From contig NZ_CP048711.1 of assembly GCF_010669285.1 (NCBI RefSeq), forward strand, positions 496,001 through 560,000: 64,000 nt of DNA, written 5' to 3'. The notes beneath the pieces are model-generated. The model saw only the letters and a list, made by a program, of their open reading frames with translations. It ran no database searches and was not told the DNA's origin. Within the stretch, counting starts at the first letter, position 1. The number at the start of each line of letters is the position of its first letter. A program made the position numbers and the translations under genes. This document shows positions 1 through 12,748 of the stretch, in pieces. Source of the stretch: Kineobactrum salinum. GTDB taxonomy: Bacteria; Pseudomonadota; Gammaproteobacteria; Pseudomonadales; Halieaceae.

Positions 1-968
1 GGCCCCGCCCGCTGCACGTCGAACAATACCGTCGGGATCTCGGCGAAGTAGGCCAGCCCCAGGAACTCACTCATCAGTGACAGCCCCGGGCCGCTGGTGG
101 CGGTGAACGCGCGGGCGCCGTTCCAGCTGGCCCCCACCACCATGCCCATGGCCGCCAGTTCGTCCTCGGCCTGCAGGATGGCGTAGTTCTTGCGGCCGGT
201 GCCCGGGTCGATACGCAGCCGTTTGGCATAGCGCTCGAAGGCGTCCACTACCGAGGTCGAAGGCGTGATCGGGTACCAGGCGGCCACCGTGGCGCCGCCG
301 TAGATGGCACCCAGGCCCAGCGCGGTGTTGCCGTCCAGCAGGACCTGGTCGCCGACCTTGTCGGCCCTGCGGACCCGGATACCCAGCGGGCAGGCGATGT
401 TTTCCTTGGTGTACTGGTAGCCCAGCTCCAGCGCATGGATATTGGGCAGGATCAACTTTTCCTTGCCCTTGAACTGGTCTTCGACCAGTTCCGTCAGCAC
501 CGCGAAATCCATGTCCAGCAGCGCCGCCAGCGCGCCCACATAGATCACGTTCTTGAATAGTTGCCGCTGGCGCGGGTCCTTGTACTGCTCGTTGCAGATC
601 CGGGTCAGCGGAATGCCGATGATGGTGACGTCGCTGCGTATCAGGCGCAGGTCCAGCGGCTTGGTGTTGTCGTGGATGAAGTAGCCACCCGGCTCCAGCT
701 CGCGGATATCCTGGGGCATGCTCTGGGGATTCACCGACAGCATGATGTCCACCCCGCCGCGCCGCCCCAGGTAGCCCCGTTCGCTCACCCGCACCTCGTA
801 CCAGGTGGGCAGGCCCTGGATATTGGAGGGAAAAATATTCTTGGGACAGACCGGCAGGCCCATCCGGAAAATCGCCTTGGCGAACAGGTTGTTGGCGCTG
901 GCGCTGCCGGTGCCGTTGACATTGGCGAACTTGATAACGAACTCGTTGACGGATTGCAGTGCTTGCAT
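1..968 (-). CDS. 2-oxoacid:acceptor oxidoreductase, fused gamma-alpha subunit (partial, 3' end outside window)
   Basis: Oxidises a 2-oxoacid with CoA and passes electrons to ferredoxin or another acceptor, in the cytoplasm. The reading frame is open from the ATG at 968 to the window edge, giving about 322 residues. Residues about 10-195 look like the gamma domain (NVNGTGSASANN, RRGGVDIMLSVNP). From about residue 213 the alpha-subunit pyrimidine-binding domain begins (NTALGLGAIYGGATVAAWYP, ITPSTSVVDAFE). Fusion of gamma and alpha is usual in the KorA-like family. The start lies 3 nt after the stop of the upstream FAD/Fe-S gene, so the two are surely one operon; a beta (TPP-binding) subunit is expected further downstream, outside the window. 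The exact 2-oxoacid cannot be told from the sequence. Confidence 0.85.
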   Translation of the reverse strand, partial: MQALQSVNEFVIKFANVNGTGSASANNLFAKAIFRMGLPVCPKNIFPSNIQGLPTWYEVRVSERGYLGRRGGVDIMLSVNPQSMPQDIRELEPGGYFIHDNTKPLDLRLIRSDVTIIGIPLTRICNEQYKDPRQRQLFKNVIYVGALAALLDMDFAVLTELVEDQFKGKEKLILPNIHALELGYQYTKENIACPLGIRVRRADKVGDQVLLDGNTALGLGAIYGGATVAAWYPITPSTSVVDAFERYAKRLRIDPGTGRKNYAILQAEDELAAMGMVVGASWNGARAFTATSGPGLSLMSEFLGLAYFAEIPTVLFDVQRAG

Positions 969-971
969 GAC

Positions 972-2749
972 TTACTGTCCCGCCTTGCTGACGTTGTAGA
1001 GGAATTTTTGCATGTCCCAAGCGGTGGTCGGGCAGCGCTCTGCGCACAGACCGCAGTGCAGGCAGACGTTCTCGTCCTTCACCATGACCCGCCGGGTGGG
1101 CAGTTCTTCCGAGACATACAGGTCCTGGGCCAGGTTGCCGGCCGGCGCGCTGAGACTGCGGCGCAGCGGTTCCTCGTCCATATTGGCGGTGAACGTGATG
1201 CAATCGGTGGGGCAGACGTCAACACAGGCGTCGCACTCGATGCAGCGGGTCTCCTCGAACACGGTCTGCACGTCGCAGTTGAGGCAGCGCTCGGCCTCCC
1301 GGAAACCGATCTCGCGGTCGAAGCCCAGTTCCACTTCCAGCTTGCGGTTACGCAAGGTCAGTTCCAGTGGCGCCAGCGGCACGACAAAGCGCTTGTCATT
1401 CTCGATTGCGTTATCGTAGCTCCACTCGTGGATGCCCATTTTCTGGCTGACCAGATTGGTGAATGGCGGCGGACGCTTGTTCACCGGTTCGCCGCGGCAA
1501 TACAGGTCTATACTGACCGCCGCCTGGTGACCGTGGGCAACCGCAGTGATCACGTTCTCAGGACCGAAGGCCGCGTCGCCGCCAAAAAACACCTTGTCGT
1601 TGGTGGACTGGAAAGTGCTGGCATCCACCACCGGCATGTCCCATTTGTCGAAATCGATGCCCAGGTCGCGCTCAATCCAGGGGAAGGCGTTTTCCTGGCC
1701 GATAGCCATCAGGACATCGTCGGCCGGCATGAACACCGGCGCTTCGCCGGTGGGCACCAGGCTGCGCTTGCCATCGGCGTCGTAGCGCGCCTCGACCTTT
1801 TCAAAATGCATGCCCAGCAGCTTGCCGTCCTCCACCACGAACTCCTTCGGCACGTGGTTGTCGTGAATCGGGATGCCCTCGTGCATCGCATCCTCTTTTT
1901 CCCAGGGCGAGGCCTTCATGTCCGCGAACGGACTGCGCACGACCACCCGCACGTCCTCGCCGCCAAGACGGCGGGAGGTACGGCAGCAATCCATCGCGGT
2001 GTTGCCGCCCCCAGTACCAGCACCCGCTTGCCAATGCTCTCGGTATGCTCGAAGGCCACACTGGCCAGCCAGTCTATGCCGACATGGACGCGCTTGCCGG
2101 CCTCCTCCAGTCCGGGCAGGTCCAGCCCCTTGCCGCGGGGCGCACCGGTACCCACGAAGACGGCATCGTAGTCTTGCTCCAGCACCGCCTTGAGACTGGT
2201 GATTTCGGTGTCAAAATGAGTGATGACGCCCATATCCAGAATATAGCCGACCTCCTCGTCCAGCACCTGCACCGGCAAGCGGAATGCCGGGATCTGGCTG
2301 CGCATCATGCCGCCGCCCGCGAACTGGTTGTCGTAGACGTCGATATGGTAGCCCAGTGGCATCAGGTCGCGCGCCACGGTCAGGGAGGCCGGCCCCGCGC
2401 CAATCAGCGCGATGCGCTTGCCGTTCTTGCGGGCCGGAATCTGTGGCAGGCGGGCGGAGATATCGCTCTTGTTGTCCGCCGCCACCCGTTTCAGACGGCA
2501 GATCGCCACCGGCTCCTCGCCCTTGCCGAGGCGTCCGCGACGGCAAGCGGGTTCACAGGGGCGGTCGCAGGTGCGGCCCAGGACCCCTGGGAATACATTC
2601 GACTCCCAGTTGACCATGTAGGCATCGTCGTAGCGTTGTGCCGCGATCAGGCGGATGTATTCCGGCACCGGCGTATGCGCCGGGCAGGCATACTGACAGT
2701 CGACCACCTTGTGGAAGTATTCAGGGTTTTTTATATCGGTTGGGTTCAC
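972..2749 (-). CDS. GltD-like FAD/NAD(P) oxidoreductase with C-terminal 4Fe-4S clusters (frameshifted as assembled)
   Basis: Flavin and iron-sulfur electron-transfer partner of the 2-oxoacid oxidoreductase next door. The N-terminus carries the GltD-type Cys-rich Fe-S domain (CQYACPAHTPVPEYIRL, then GRTCDRPCEPACRRG), followed by an FAD motif (ALIGAGPASLTVARDL) and a second nucleotide-binding motif at the break. The C-terminus has two ferredoxin motifs, CIECDACVDVCPTDC and CLHCGLCAERCP. The GTG at 2749 is the start; I see no better ATG. The frame breaks at a C run at 2008-2012: one more C restores VLGGGNTAMDCC, and the total then becomes 593 codons. This is probably an assembly error, though a real lesion cannot be excluded. 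It lies 3 nt upstream of the gamma-alpha subunit gene. Confidence 0.85.
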
Positions 2750-2926
2750 TCTGGGTGCCTGCTAGCCGGACCAATCTACCTGGGGGTTGCGCGAGTAGCG
2801 TAAAAGTGTGTCATAAACTGCGCAGATTTTCATCTGTTCCGCTGCGGCTATTTGCAGAACCTCGCCTGAGCGGGTACCCGCAGGGCACGCACAACGGAGT
2901 CATGCATTGCAGTACCAGCCACTGAT

Positions 2927-3529
2927 TCAGAACAGGCCGAACCACCCCTTGCGGCGCGGCAGGGAGCTCTCGCAGGCAGCCAGTTGGGACCGGTAGAGGC
3001 CGGCTCGGGCGCTGACCTTCTGCGCCACTTTCTGCAGCCAGGGCTTGTTGCGGTAGGTACCGCGATTGTAGCCGCCGTGCCCCTCGTGGTAGGCAAGGTA
3101 CAGGCGGTAGCTGTCATCGCGGGCAATACCGCTGTGTTTGAGAGATTCATTGTTGTACCAACCGATGAAATCTATTGCATCCGCGAAATCGTCACGGTCG
3201 GCGCCGCCGCGGCCGGTACTGCGCTGGTAAGCCTTCCAGGTGGAACCCAGGGCCTGGCTGTAGCCGAAGGAATCCGAGAGCCGGGGGCCTGGAATAATGC
3301 CCAGGATACGCCGGCGCGGGGGCTTCGCCTTAGCCACGAAGCGCGACTCCTGGTGCATGATGGCCATCATCACCGGGATCGGGCTGTGCCAGTTGGCCCG
3401 GGCCTTGTAGGCATCCCCGTACCAGCCTTTTTTTTCACGGAAGATACTGCAGACATTGTCCGGGTTGGCCGGAGGTGCGGTGGTACAGGCGGACAACAGT
3501 AGCAATAACGGCAGCCACAGTACTCTCAC
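2927..3529 (-). CDS. Lytic transglycosylase (SLT-domain) lipoprotein
   Basis: Predicted peptidoglycan lytic transglycosylase in the periplasm, about 200 residues. The GTG at 3529 gives a short lipoprotein signal, MRVLWLPLLLLLSAC, with the lipobox Cys near residue 15. The SLT/goose-lysozyme fold is suggested by MHQESRF (likely catalytic Glu near residue 60), SFGYSQALGSTW and YLAYHEGHGGY. The frame stays open further upstream, but that extension runs through the palindromic repeat at 3569-3725 and lacks a signal, so I reject it. No strong Shine-Dalgarno supports the GTG, so the exact start is uncertain. It sits downstream of ligA on the same strand, as in Pseudomonas-type smc-zipA-ligA neighbourhoods. 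Confidence 0.75.
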   Translation of the reverse strand: MRVLWLPLLLLLSACTTAPPANPDNVCSIFREKKGWYGDAYKARANWHSPIPVMMAIMHQESRFVAKAKPPRRRILGIIPGPRLSDSFGYSQALGSTWKAYQRSTGRGGADRDDFADAIDFIGWYNNESLKHSGIARDDSYRLYLAYHEGHGGYNRGTYRNKPWLQKVAQKVSARAGLYRSQLAACESSLPRRKGWFGLF

Positions 3530-3568
3530 AGTTGAACCGCATCTATGCCATATTTTCGGCGCTTCGTG

Positions 3569-3725
3569 GGCAGGTTTGGGTCCGGGGAGGGGTTTTCGAG
3601 ACCGTATGCGACATGGATGTCGCATCCGAGCCCCCATGGAAGGGTTCAGAGCCTGCCCCGCGAGCGCAGCGAGTGCTTTGGGTACGGCGTGTCTCGAAAA
3701 CCCCCTCCCCGGACCCAAACCTGCC
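3569..3725. repeat. 157-bp palindromic repeat element with about 35-bp terminal inverted repeats
   Basis: The left arm 3569-3602 and right arm 3691-3725 are reverse complements over their whole length, except that a G run is four long on the left (3589-3592) and five on the right. The interior holds a second perfect palindrome, TGCGACAT-GG-ATGTCGCA (3606-3623), and the motif CGCGAGCGCAGCGAG. No coding capacity is visible. It lies between ligA and the transglycosylase gene. The organisation resembles non-autonomous dispersed palindromes (MITE or REP-like) that I recall from marine gammaproteobacteria; that family assignment is from memory. Confidence 0.8.
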
Positions 3726-3769
3726 GCCGGAGTAAATCAAAGTAAGCGCCATTCCTCTCCCGGTTGTTT

Positions 3770-6875
<3,106 letters not shown>

Positions 6876-6907
6876 CACAGCTGCACCGTCACCTCCGGTT
6901 GTAGGCC

Positions 6908-9900
6908 CTAACTTGCCGCCAGTTCCGCCGCCTCGTCGACATCCACGGATACCAGGCGAGACACCCCGGGTTCATGCATGGTGACACCCATCAGTTGATC
7001 CGCCAACTCCATCGATATCTTGTTGTGGGTAATATAAATGAACTGCACATGGGCTGACATCTCCTTGACCATGCGCGCATAGCGGCCGACGTTGGCGTCG
7101 TCCAGCGGCGCATCCACTTCATCCAGCATGCAGAAAGGGGCCGGATTGAGCTGGAAGATGGAAAATACCAGCGCAATCGCGGTCAGCGCCTTCTCGCCAC
7201 CCGACAACAGGTGAATGGTGCTGTTCTTCTTGCCCGGCGGGCGCGCCATAATGGAAATTCCGGTATCCAGCAGGTCGTCGCCGGTCATTTCCAGATAGGC
7301 ACTGCCGCCGCCAAACACTCTCGGGAACAGCTCCTGCAGCCCGTTGTTGACCTTCTCGAAGGTATCGCGGAAGCGGCTGCGAGTCTCCTTGTCGATCTTG
7401 CGAATGGCCGAGGCCAAGGTCTCCAGCGCGGTTTCCAGGTCCTCGTTCTGGGCGTCCAGGTAGTTCTTGCGCTCTGACTGCAGGCTGTATTCGTCGATCG
7501 CCGCGAGGTTGATCGGGCCCAGCCGGGCAATGCGGCTCGCCACCCGCTCCAGGGCCTGCTGCCATTCGGGCTCGTTGGCCGCCTCGGGCAGGGTGGCCAG
7601 CACCTGCTCCACCTCGCGGTCATCCTCGTGCAGTTGCCGCAGTACGTTCTCACGCTGCACCTGCAGGCCCTGCTGGCGCAGGCGCAGTTGCTCCAGCTCG
7701 TCGCGCACGCCCTGGGCGCGCTGTTCGGTGCCCGCGCGCAGTTGTTCCGCCTGCCGCAGCGCATGCTCCACCTCGGCCACGGCCTGACGGGCGCGACCCA
7801 GTTCGCCCTCGGACTCCAGCCGCAGCTCCAGCTGCTGCTCCAACTCCAACTGCAGCGCTTCGCGCGGGTTGTCGTTGTCGGCCAGGGTTGCCTGCAGGCT
7901 GTCCCTGCGCTCCTGCAACTGAGAGGCCTGGGCCAGGGTGCGGGCAATGGTCTCCTTCACAGCATCCAGCTGGGTCAGCAGGGCCTGATGCCGCATCGCG
8001 GCCTGGTGGGCCACGTCCTTGTCGTGCCGCGCCTTCTGCCGCACAGTGTCAAGCTGACCCCGGGCCTGATCGCGGCTGGACAGCAACTCCTCCCGCTGGC
8101 GGGAGTCCGTCTCCATGCTCTCTATCGCTGCCGCCAGCAACAGCCGCGCCTCGGCCATCGCTTCCTGCTCCTGCCGAAACTGCTCGCGGCTGTCGGTGAT
8201 ATCCACGCCCAGCCGCTCCCGCCGCGCGGTGATCTGTTCCAGCCGCGCCTGCTGCGCCGACAGCCGGGCACTGAACTCAGCGTGCTGGCGGGTGGCCGCC
8301 TGCAATTCCCGCTGATTGTCCCGCCTTTGCTGTTCCAGTTGTTGCTGCTGGTCGCGGGCACTTTCCAGCGCCTGGACCAGATCCTCGACCTGTTGTTCCA
8401 GTGTCTCAATTTGCTGCGCCAGCAGCTCCAGCTCCTGCTGCCGCTGGATAACCCCGCCCTGTTGCTCGCCCAGCCGCGTTACCCGCAACCAGTTGCGGCC
8501 CAGCCAGATACCCTCGGGTGTGATAACCGACTCCTGTGGGCCCAGCCCGGCGCGCAGTGTCAGCGCCGCCGGCAGGTCGTCAGCGGCATGCACGCCGGCC
8601 AGCAGCACACTGGCAGCGGCACTGCCGCCCACCCTGGCGGCGAGCAGGCCCACGGCGGGCGTCTCTGCCGCACAGTCCTCGACCAGGGCCAACTGCCCCC
8701 GTTCCAGGGTGTCGAGCAGGCCCGCGAGATCACCCAGCTGGTCGACACAGACAGCCTGCAGATAGTCGCCCAGCACCGTTTCCACCGCCAGCTGCCAGCC
8801 GTCGTCCACCTGCAGCTGCTCCAGCAGCCGCGGCCGGTCCTGCAGTTGCTGCGTCGCCAGCCAGTCGCCAACCGATTTGTCGCTATCTTCGGTGGCCGCC
8901 TGCTGCAGTGCTTCCAGCGAGGCCTGGCGGCCGCGCAGCTGCTGCAGTGTGGAGCGGCTTTCATTGAGTTGCTGCGAAACGGTATTGTCCTGCTCGCGGG
9001 TGGCAGACAACTGCTGTGCCAGCATTTCACTGCGTTGCTCGAAGCTGGCCATCAGCTCCTCGGTGGCGGCCATTTCCTGCGCCAGCACCTCCAGGCCGCT
9101 GTCGTCCGGCCCCTGCGCCAGCCCGGACTGCTCCTCCTCCAGTTGCAGAATACGCCGCTGCAGCCTTTGCTGGGCCTGTTCCAGGTGCTGGATCCGCGAC
9201 TGCTGGACTTCGGCCTGCTGGCGGGGGCGGGCTGCATGCTGGTTGAACTCGTCCCACTGCTGCTGCCATTGCAGCATCGCTTCCTCTGCCACCAGCAGAG
9301 CCTCGGCGGACTCCTGCTCCACCGCCTGCAGCAGCTCGAGCTCGGGCGCGAGGCCATCCAGTTCACCTTCCCAGGTCTCCAGTTTGGCGCGGTCCTGCAG
9401 CAGGTGCGTCTCGGCCTCCTCCAGGCTGGCCAGTGTCTGGCGCAGATCCTCGTCCAGTTGCTGACCCCGCTCCTGCTGGTGCTTGATGGTCTGCTCGATT
9501 CGGGCCACTTCGGAGCCCAGGCTGTAATAGGTGGCCTGAACCCGGTTGAAATTGTCGCTGCACTCGCTGTGGTCCAGCCGGTGCTGTTCGATGGCGGTGT
9601 CGACCTGCTGGTGTTCGGCGTTGACCGCCTCCAGCTTGATCTCCATCTCGGTAATAGCGCGGCTGCACTGCCCCAGCTGCTCATCCAACTGCCGCCACTG
9701 CAGGGTCTGTAGCTGGGCTTTCAGCTCACGCTCTTCATTCTTCAGTGCGCTGTATTTCTCCGCCGCCTGGGCCTGGCGCTGCAGGTGCTGCAGCTGACGC
9801 TCCAGCTCATCGCGCAGATCGGTCAGTCGCTCCAGATTCTCCAGCGTACGGCGCATGCGGCTTTCGGTTTCCTTGCGGCGCTCCTTGTACTTGGAAATCC

Positions 9901-10405
9901 CCGCCGCCTCCTCGATGAAGACCCGTAGCTCCTCCGGCTTGGATTCGATCAGACGCGAAATCATGCCCTGCTCGATGATCGCATAGCTGCGCGGCCCCAG
10001 CCCGGTGCCGAGGAAAATATCGGTTATGTCCCGGCGCCGGCAACGGGTGCCGTTGAGGTGGTATTCCGACTGGGCTTCGCGGGTGACCACCCGCTTGATG
10101 GAGATTTCCGCGTAACTGGCATATTCACCGCCGACGCCGCCATCGCTGTTGTCAAACAGCAGCTCGATCGATGCCTGGCCGACCGGCTGGCGGTTGACGG
10201 AACCGTTGAAGATGACGTCCGTCATCGATTCGCCGCGCAGGTTTTTGGCAGAGCTCTCCCCCATGACCCAGCGCACCGCGTCGATCACATTGGATTTGCC
10301 ACAGCCGTTGGGGCCCACCACCGCGCACATGTTGCTGGGGAAATTGACCGTGGTCGGATCCACAAAAGATTTGAAACCGGCGAGCTTGATGGACTTTAGT
10401 CGCAT
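6908..10405 (-). CDS. smc: Chromosome segregation ATPase SMC
   Basis: Structural maintenance of chromosomes protein, 1165 residues, acting with ScpA/ScpB in chromosome organisation. The N-terminal head has Walker A GPNGCGKSN near residues 32-40. Long Gln/Glu/Leu-rich coiled coils flank a hinge around residues 500-640. The C-terminal head has the ABC signature LLSGGEKALTA and Walker B FCMLDEVDAPLDDAN. The start MRLKSIKLAGFKSFVD is diagnostic. It is the first gene of smc-zipA-ligA; an intrinsic terminator for the upstream ccm operon lies about 40 nt before the start codon, so smc needs its own promoter. A TATAAA (minus strand, near 10436-10441) is a possible -10 element. Confidence 0.97.
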   Translation of the reverse strand: MRLKSIKLAGFKSFVDPTTVNFPSNMCAVVGPNGCGKSNVIDAVRWVMGESSAKNLRGESMTDVIFNGSVNRQPVGQASIELLFDNSDGGVGGEYASYAEISIKRVVTREAQSEYHLNGTRCRRRDITDIFLGTGLGPRSYAIIEQGMISRLIESKPEELRVFIEEAAGISKYKERRKETESRMRRTLENLERLTDLRDELERQLQHLQRQAQAAEKYSALKNEERELKAQLQTLQWRQLDEQLGQCSRAITEMEIKLEAVNAEHQQVDTAIEQHRLDHSECSDNFNRVQATYYSLGSEVARIEQTIKHQQERGQQLDEDLRQTLASLEEAETHLLQDRAKLETWEGELDGLAPELELLQAVEQESAEALLVAEEAMLQWQQQWDEFNQHAARPRQQAEVQQSRIQHLEQAQQRLQRRILQLEEEQSGLAQGPDDSGLEVLAQEMAATEELMASFEQRSEMLAQQLSATREQDNTVSQQLNESRSTLQQLRGRQASLEALQQAATEDSDKSVGDWLATQQLQDRPRLLEQLQVDDGWQLAVETVLGDYLQAVCVDQLGDLAGLLDTLERGQLALVEDCAAETPAVGLLAARVGGSAAASVLLAGVHAADDLPAALTLRAGLGPQESVITPEGIWLGRNWLRVTRLGEQQGGVIQRQQELELLAQQIETLEQQVEDLVQALESARDQQQQLEQQRRDNQRELQAATRQHAEFSARLSAQQARLEQITARRERLGVDITDSREQFRQEQEAMAEARLLLAAAIESMETDSRQREELLSSRDQARGQLDTVRQKARHDKDVAHQAAMRHQALLTQLDAVKETIARTLAQASQLQERRDSLQATLADNDNPREALQLELEQQLELRLESEGELGRARQAVAEVEHALRQAEQLRAGTEQRAQGVRDELEQLRLRQQGLQVQRENVLRQLHEDDREVEQVLATLPEAANEPEWQQALERVASRIARLGPINLAAIDEYSLQSERKNYLDAQNEDLETALETLASAIRKIDKETRSRFRDTFEKVNNGLQELFPRVFGGGSAYLEMTGDDLLDTGISIMARPPGKKNSTIHLLSGGEKALTAIALVFSIFQLNPAPFCMLDEVDAPLDDANVGRYARMVKEMSAHVQFIYITHNKISMELADQLMGVTMHEPGVSRLVSVDVDEAAELAAS

Positions 10406-10444
10406 ATCGTTTGTGTTAATCGCTGCATCTAACTGTTTTATATG

Positions 10445-10467
10445 AAAAAAATCCCTGCTGCCAGGGA
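10445..10467 (-). terminator. Intrinsic terminator after ccmI
   Basis: On the minus strand a 6-bp stem (TCCCTG / CAGGGA, arms 10452-10457 and 10462-10467) with a 4-nt loop is followed at once by seven T residues (10451-10445). This is a textbook Rho-independent terminator, placed after the ccmI stop codon and before smc. Confidence 0.8.
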
Positions 10468-10549
10468 CCTTCCGCCGGTGTCAAACCACGATCGTCAGTG
10501 TATCCAACTTCCCCCGGTAACACTACGCCTGTGGTGGCCAAAGCACTGC

Positions 10550-11743
10550 TCAGCCCGGCCGCGGCGCCAGCGTGATCTCCAGCGGCTCGCCATCCGCCGA
10601 CGGCCGCAGCGGGCCGGCCCGCCCCAGCCAGCTGGCGTTGGCCTCGCCGGGACTGCCATCCGGGGAGACCTGCACCACGACCACCACCTCGTCGGCTTCG
10701 GACAATTTCTGGCCCGCCATCGAATTGCTGTCGTCGAGCCGCAACGTGGCCGGCAGCTGGTCCGCGCGCAGCCGCTGTACCGCGATGGGCATGCGGCTGT
10801 CACTGGCCGCAGAACGGGCCAGTACGAATACGGTATCAGCCGGATTGAGGCTGGCTCCTTCCGGCGCCAGTACCCGCAGGCTGAGTCCCAGCGGCAGCTC
10901 GGCGGAGCTGTCATGCTGCGCCGTGGCTACTGGTTCACCCAGCCGTTCGCGTGCCTGGTCGATCACGCCGGCGATCATCCGGGCGCCCTCGCTGTCGCCG
11001 TCCTCCATCGCCAGCAGCCGCTCCCAGTAGCCGATAGCGGCCCGGTACTGGCCCCGCTCGAAGGCAGCCATGCCCAGCAGGCCCAGGGCCGTGCGTTGGT
11101 GCGGATTGATGGACAGTGACTGTTCAGCCAGCGCCTGCGACTCGGGATCCAGCTCGCGGCCTGCGGCCAGATAGTTGGCCTGGGCCGCATAGGCCAGCGC
11201 CTGGGCATCCTCCGGCGCCTGCGCCGCCAGCAAGCGGTAGGTTTCCGCAGCCTGGTCATAATCACCCTGCCCCATGTGGAACCGCCCCAGCAGTGCCAGG
11301 TAATGCAGATTGTCGGGCCGCTGAGCCGCCCGTGCCGAGATGGCGTCCATCAACGCCAGCATCGTGGTGTCGTCGGTGCTGTCATCCAGCGCCTGCAGGC
11401 GCTCGGCGATCCGCACATCGGGCGCTGCGCCCAACTGGTAATACAACCCGCCAGCGGCAACTGCCATCACCGGTAGCAACAGCCACACCGGAAAGCGGGT
11501 ACTGGCGGCGTGTGATGGTGCCGCCTCGAGCTGCCGCTGATCATCCTCCAGCAGCCGCAATTGCGCATCCGTTTCCAGCCCGGTGTCGTCATCCTCGGCC
11601 AGTTCGCGCCGGCGCAGCCGGTACCATTCCAGGTTGGCACGGGCACGGTCATCCAACGGCCGGCGCAGGGCGCTGCCGGGAAACAGGTAGAATAAACCGC
11701 TGAACAGGACCAGTCCCGCACAGGCAAGCCAAAAGGTAGTCAA
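10550..11743 (-). CDS. ccmI: Cytochrome c maturation protein CcmI (CycH-like)
   Basis: Membrane-anchored apocytochrome c chaperone of the System I haem ligation complex, 397 residues. Two N-terminal membrane segments (FWLACAGLVLFSGLFYLFPG; FPVWLLLPVMAVAAGGLYY) bracket a cytoplasmic loop. A periplasmic TPR region follows (ALLGRFHMGQGDYDQAAETY, ALGLLGMAAFERGQYRAAIG), then the C-terminal CycH domain. I take the TTG at 11743 as start because it overlaps the ccmH stop (TTGA), which implies coupled translation, and it places the first membrane segment at the N-terminus. It is the last gene of the ccm cluster and is followed by an intrinsic terminator. Confidence 0.9.
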   Translation of the reverse strand: MTTFWLACAGLVLFSGLFYLFPGSALRRPLDDRARANLEWYRLRRRELAEDDDTGLETDAQLRLLEDDQRQLEAAPSHAASTRFPVWLLLPVMAVAAGGLYYQLGAAPDVRIAERLQALDDSTDDTTMLALMDAISARAAQRPDNLHYLALLGRFHMGQGDYDQAAETYRLLAAQAPEDAQALAYAAQANYLAAGRELDPESQALAEQSLSINPHQRTALGLLGMAAFERGQYRAAIGYWERLLAMEDGDSEGARMIAGVIDQARERLGEPVATAQHDSSAELPLGLSLRVLAPEGASLNPADTVFVLARSAASDSRMPIAVQRLRADQLPATLRLDDSNSMAGQKLSEADEVVVVVQVSPDGSPGEANASWLGRAGPLRPSADGEPLEITLAPRPG

Positions 11744-12204
11744 GCGTCTTCCTCCGCTTCGAGCAGGGCTGCCAATTTCTGTTTTTCGGCTTCGTCGAGC
11801 TTCGCCTCCTGGCGCTGGCGCCCGCGCAGCAACACCGCCACCATCACCGCGCCGATCAGCAACAGCAGGATAGGCGCCAACCACAGGACCGCTGTGGCGG
11901 CGTTGAAGCTGGGGCGGTAGCGCACGAATTCGCCATAGCGCGACACCATGAAGTCCAGGATCTCTTCATCGCTGGCCCCGGCCTCCAGCTGCTGGTGCAG
12001 CAAGCGCCGCAAGTCCTTGGATATCGGAGCGTTGGAAGCGGCGATGTTCTGGTTCTGGCACTTGGGACAGCGCAGCTCCTCGCTCAGCTTCTGGTAGCGC
12101 CGTTCCAGCTCCGGACTGCTGAACTCATAGGTTTCAATCACCGCCAGCACAGACGGGACAAAAAACAGCGCCAGCAGGGCGAACACAGAAATTCGCAATC
12201 TCAT
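11740..12204 (-). CDS. ccmH: Cytochrome c maturation protein CcmH (CcmL)
   Basis: Periplasm-facing thioredoxin-like protein that keeps apocytochrome c CXXCH cysteines reduced for haem ligation. It is 154 residues: a signal/anchor (ISVFALLALFFVPSVLA), the redox motif LRCPKCQNQNIAASNA with the Cys pair near residues 45-48, and a C-terminal membrane helix (TAVLWLAPILLLLIGAVMVA). The ATG at 12204 is preferred over an in-frame ATG at 12225 because AGGAGG lies 9 nt upstream. ccmG ends 1 nt before this start, and the stop codon overlaps the ccmI start. Confidence 0.93.
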   Translation of the reverse strand: MRLRISVFALLALFFVPSVLAVIETYEFSSPELERRYQKLSEELRCPKCQNQNIAASNAPISKDLRRLLHQQLEAGASDEEILDFMVSRYGEFVRYRPSFNAATAVLWLAPILLLLIGAVMVAVLLRGRQRQEAKLDEAEKQKLAALLEAEEDA

Positions 12205-12205
12205 A

Positions 12206-12748
12206 TCAGGGAACCTCCTCGCCACGTGTTATTTGGCGCCACAGGGGTTCCAGAGTTCCCTGCCAGACACGCTCGTCGATGACGCCGACATGGCGATAGC
12301 GGATCACCCCTTCGGCATCCACCAGATAGGTTTCGGGCGCCCCGTAGACACCCAGGTCGACACCCAGGCTGCCTTCGCGGTCGACGATATTGGCGCGGTA
12401 GGGATCGCCCAGCTCGGCCAGCCAGCGCCGCGCGGCGGCACTGTCGTCCTTGTAATTGATGCCATAGATCGGTATTCCCGAGTCGGCCAGTTGCTGCAGG
12501 TAGGGATGCTCGACCCGGCAGGAAATGCACCAGGTCGCCCAGACATTGAACAGCGCCGCCTCACCCACCACATCTGCGCGGACCAAGGGCCGCTCATCGC
12601 TCAGTTCCGTGAGCGTGAACGAAGGCAGCGGACGGTCGATCAGGGCCGAGGGCATCGCCATCGGATCGAGCGACAGACCGCGGTACAGAAAGGCTGCCAG
12701 CACCGCGAACAGAATCAGCGGCAGGAACAGCTTAAGCCTGGGCGCCAT
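12206..12748 (-). CDS. ccmG: Thiol:disulfide interchange protein CcmG/DsbE
   Basis: Membrane-tethered periplasmic thioredoxin that supplies reductant for cytochrome c haem attachment. It has 180 residues with an N-terminal anchor ([18 protein letters not shown]), a thioredoxin fold and the active site [11 protein letters not shown] near residue 74. The CISC dipeptide lacks the Pro seen in many CcmG active sites. Conserved GINYKD and [15 protein letters not shown] blocks mark the CcmG subfamily. The start at 12748 overlaps the end of ccmF by 17 nt. Confidence 0.93.
   Translation of the reverse strand: MAPRLKLFLPLILFAVLAAFLYRGLSLDPMAMPSALIDRPLPSFTLTELSDERPLVRADVVGEAALFNVWATWCISCRVEHPYLQQLADSGIPIYGINYKDDSAAARRWLAELGDPYRANIVDREGSLGVDLGVYGAPETYLVDAEGVIRYRHVGVIDERVWQGTLEPLWRQITRGEEVP

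Noticed and set aside
561-2171. Long plus-strand open frame opposite the 2-oxoacid oxidoreductase genes
   Set aside because: It is an antisense shadow of high-GC coding sequence; the minus-strand genes have clear Fe-S and flavin motifs.
7628-9712. 694-codon plus-strand open frame opposite smc
   Set aside because: Its Leu/Gln/Arg-rich low-complexity translation mirrors the smc coiled coil and has no domain.
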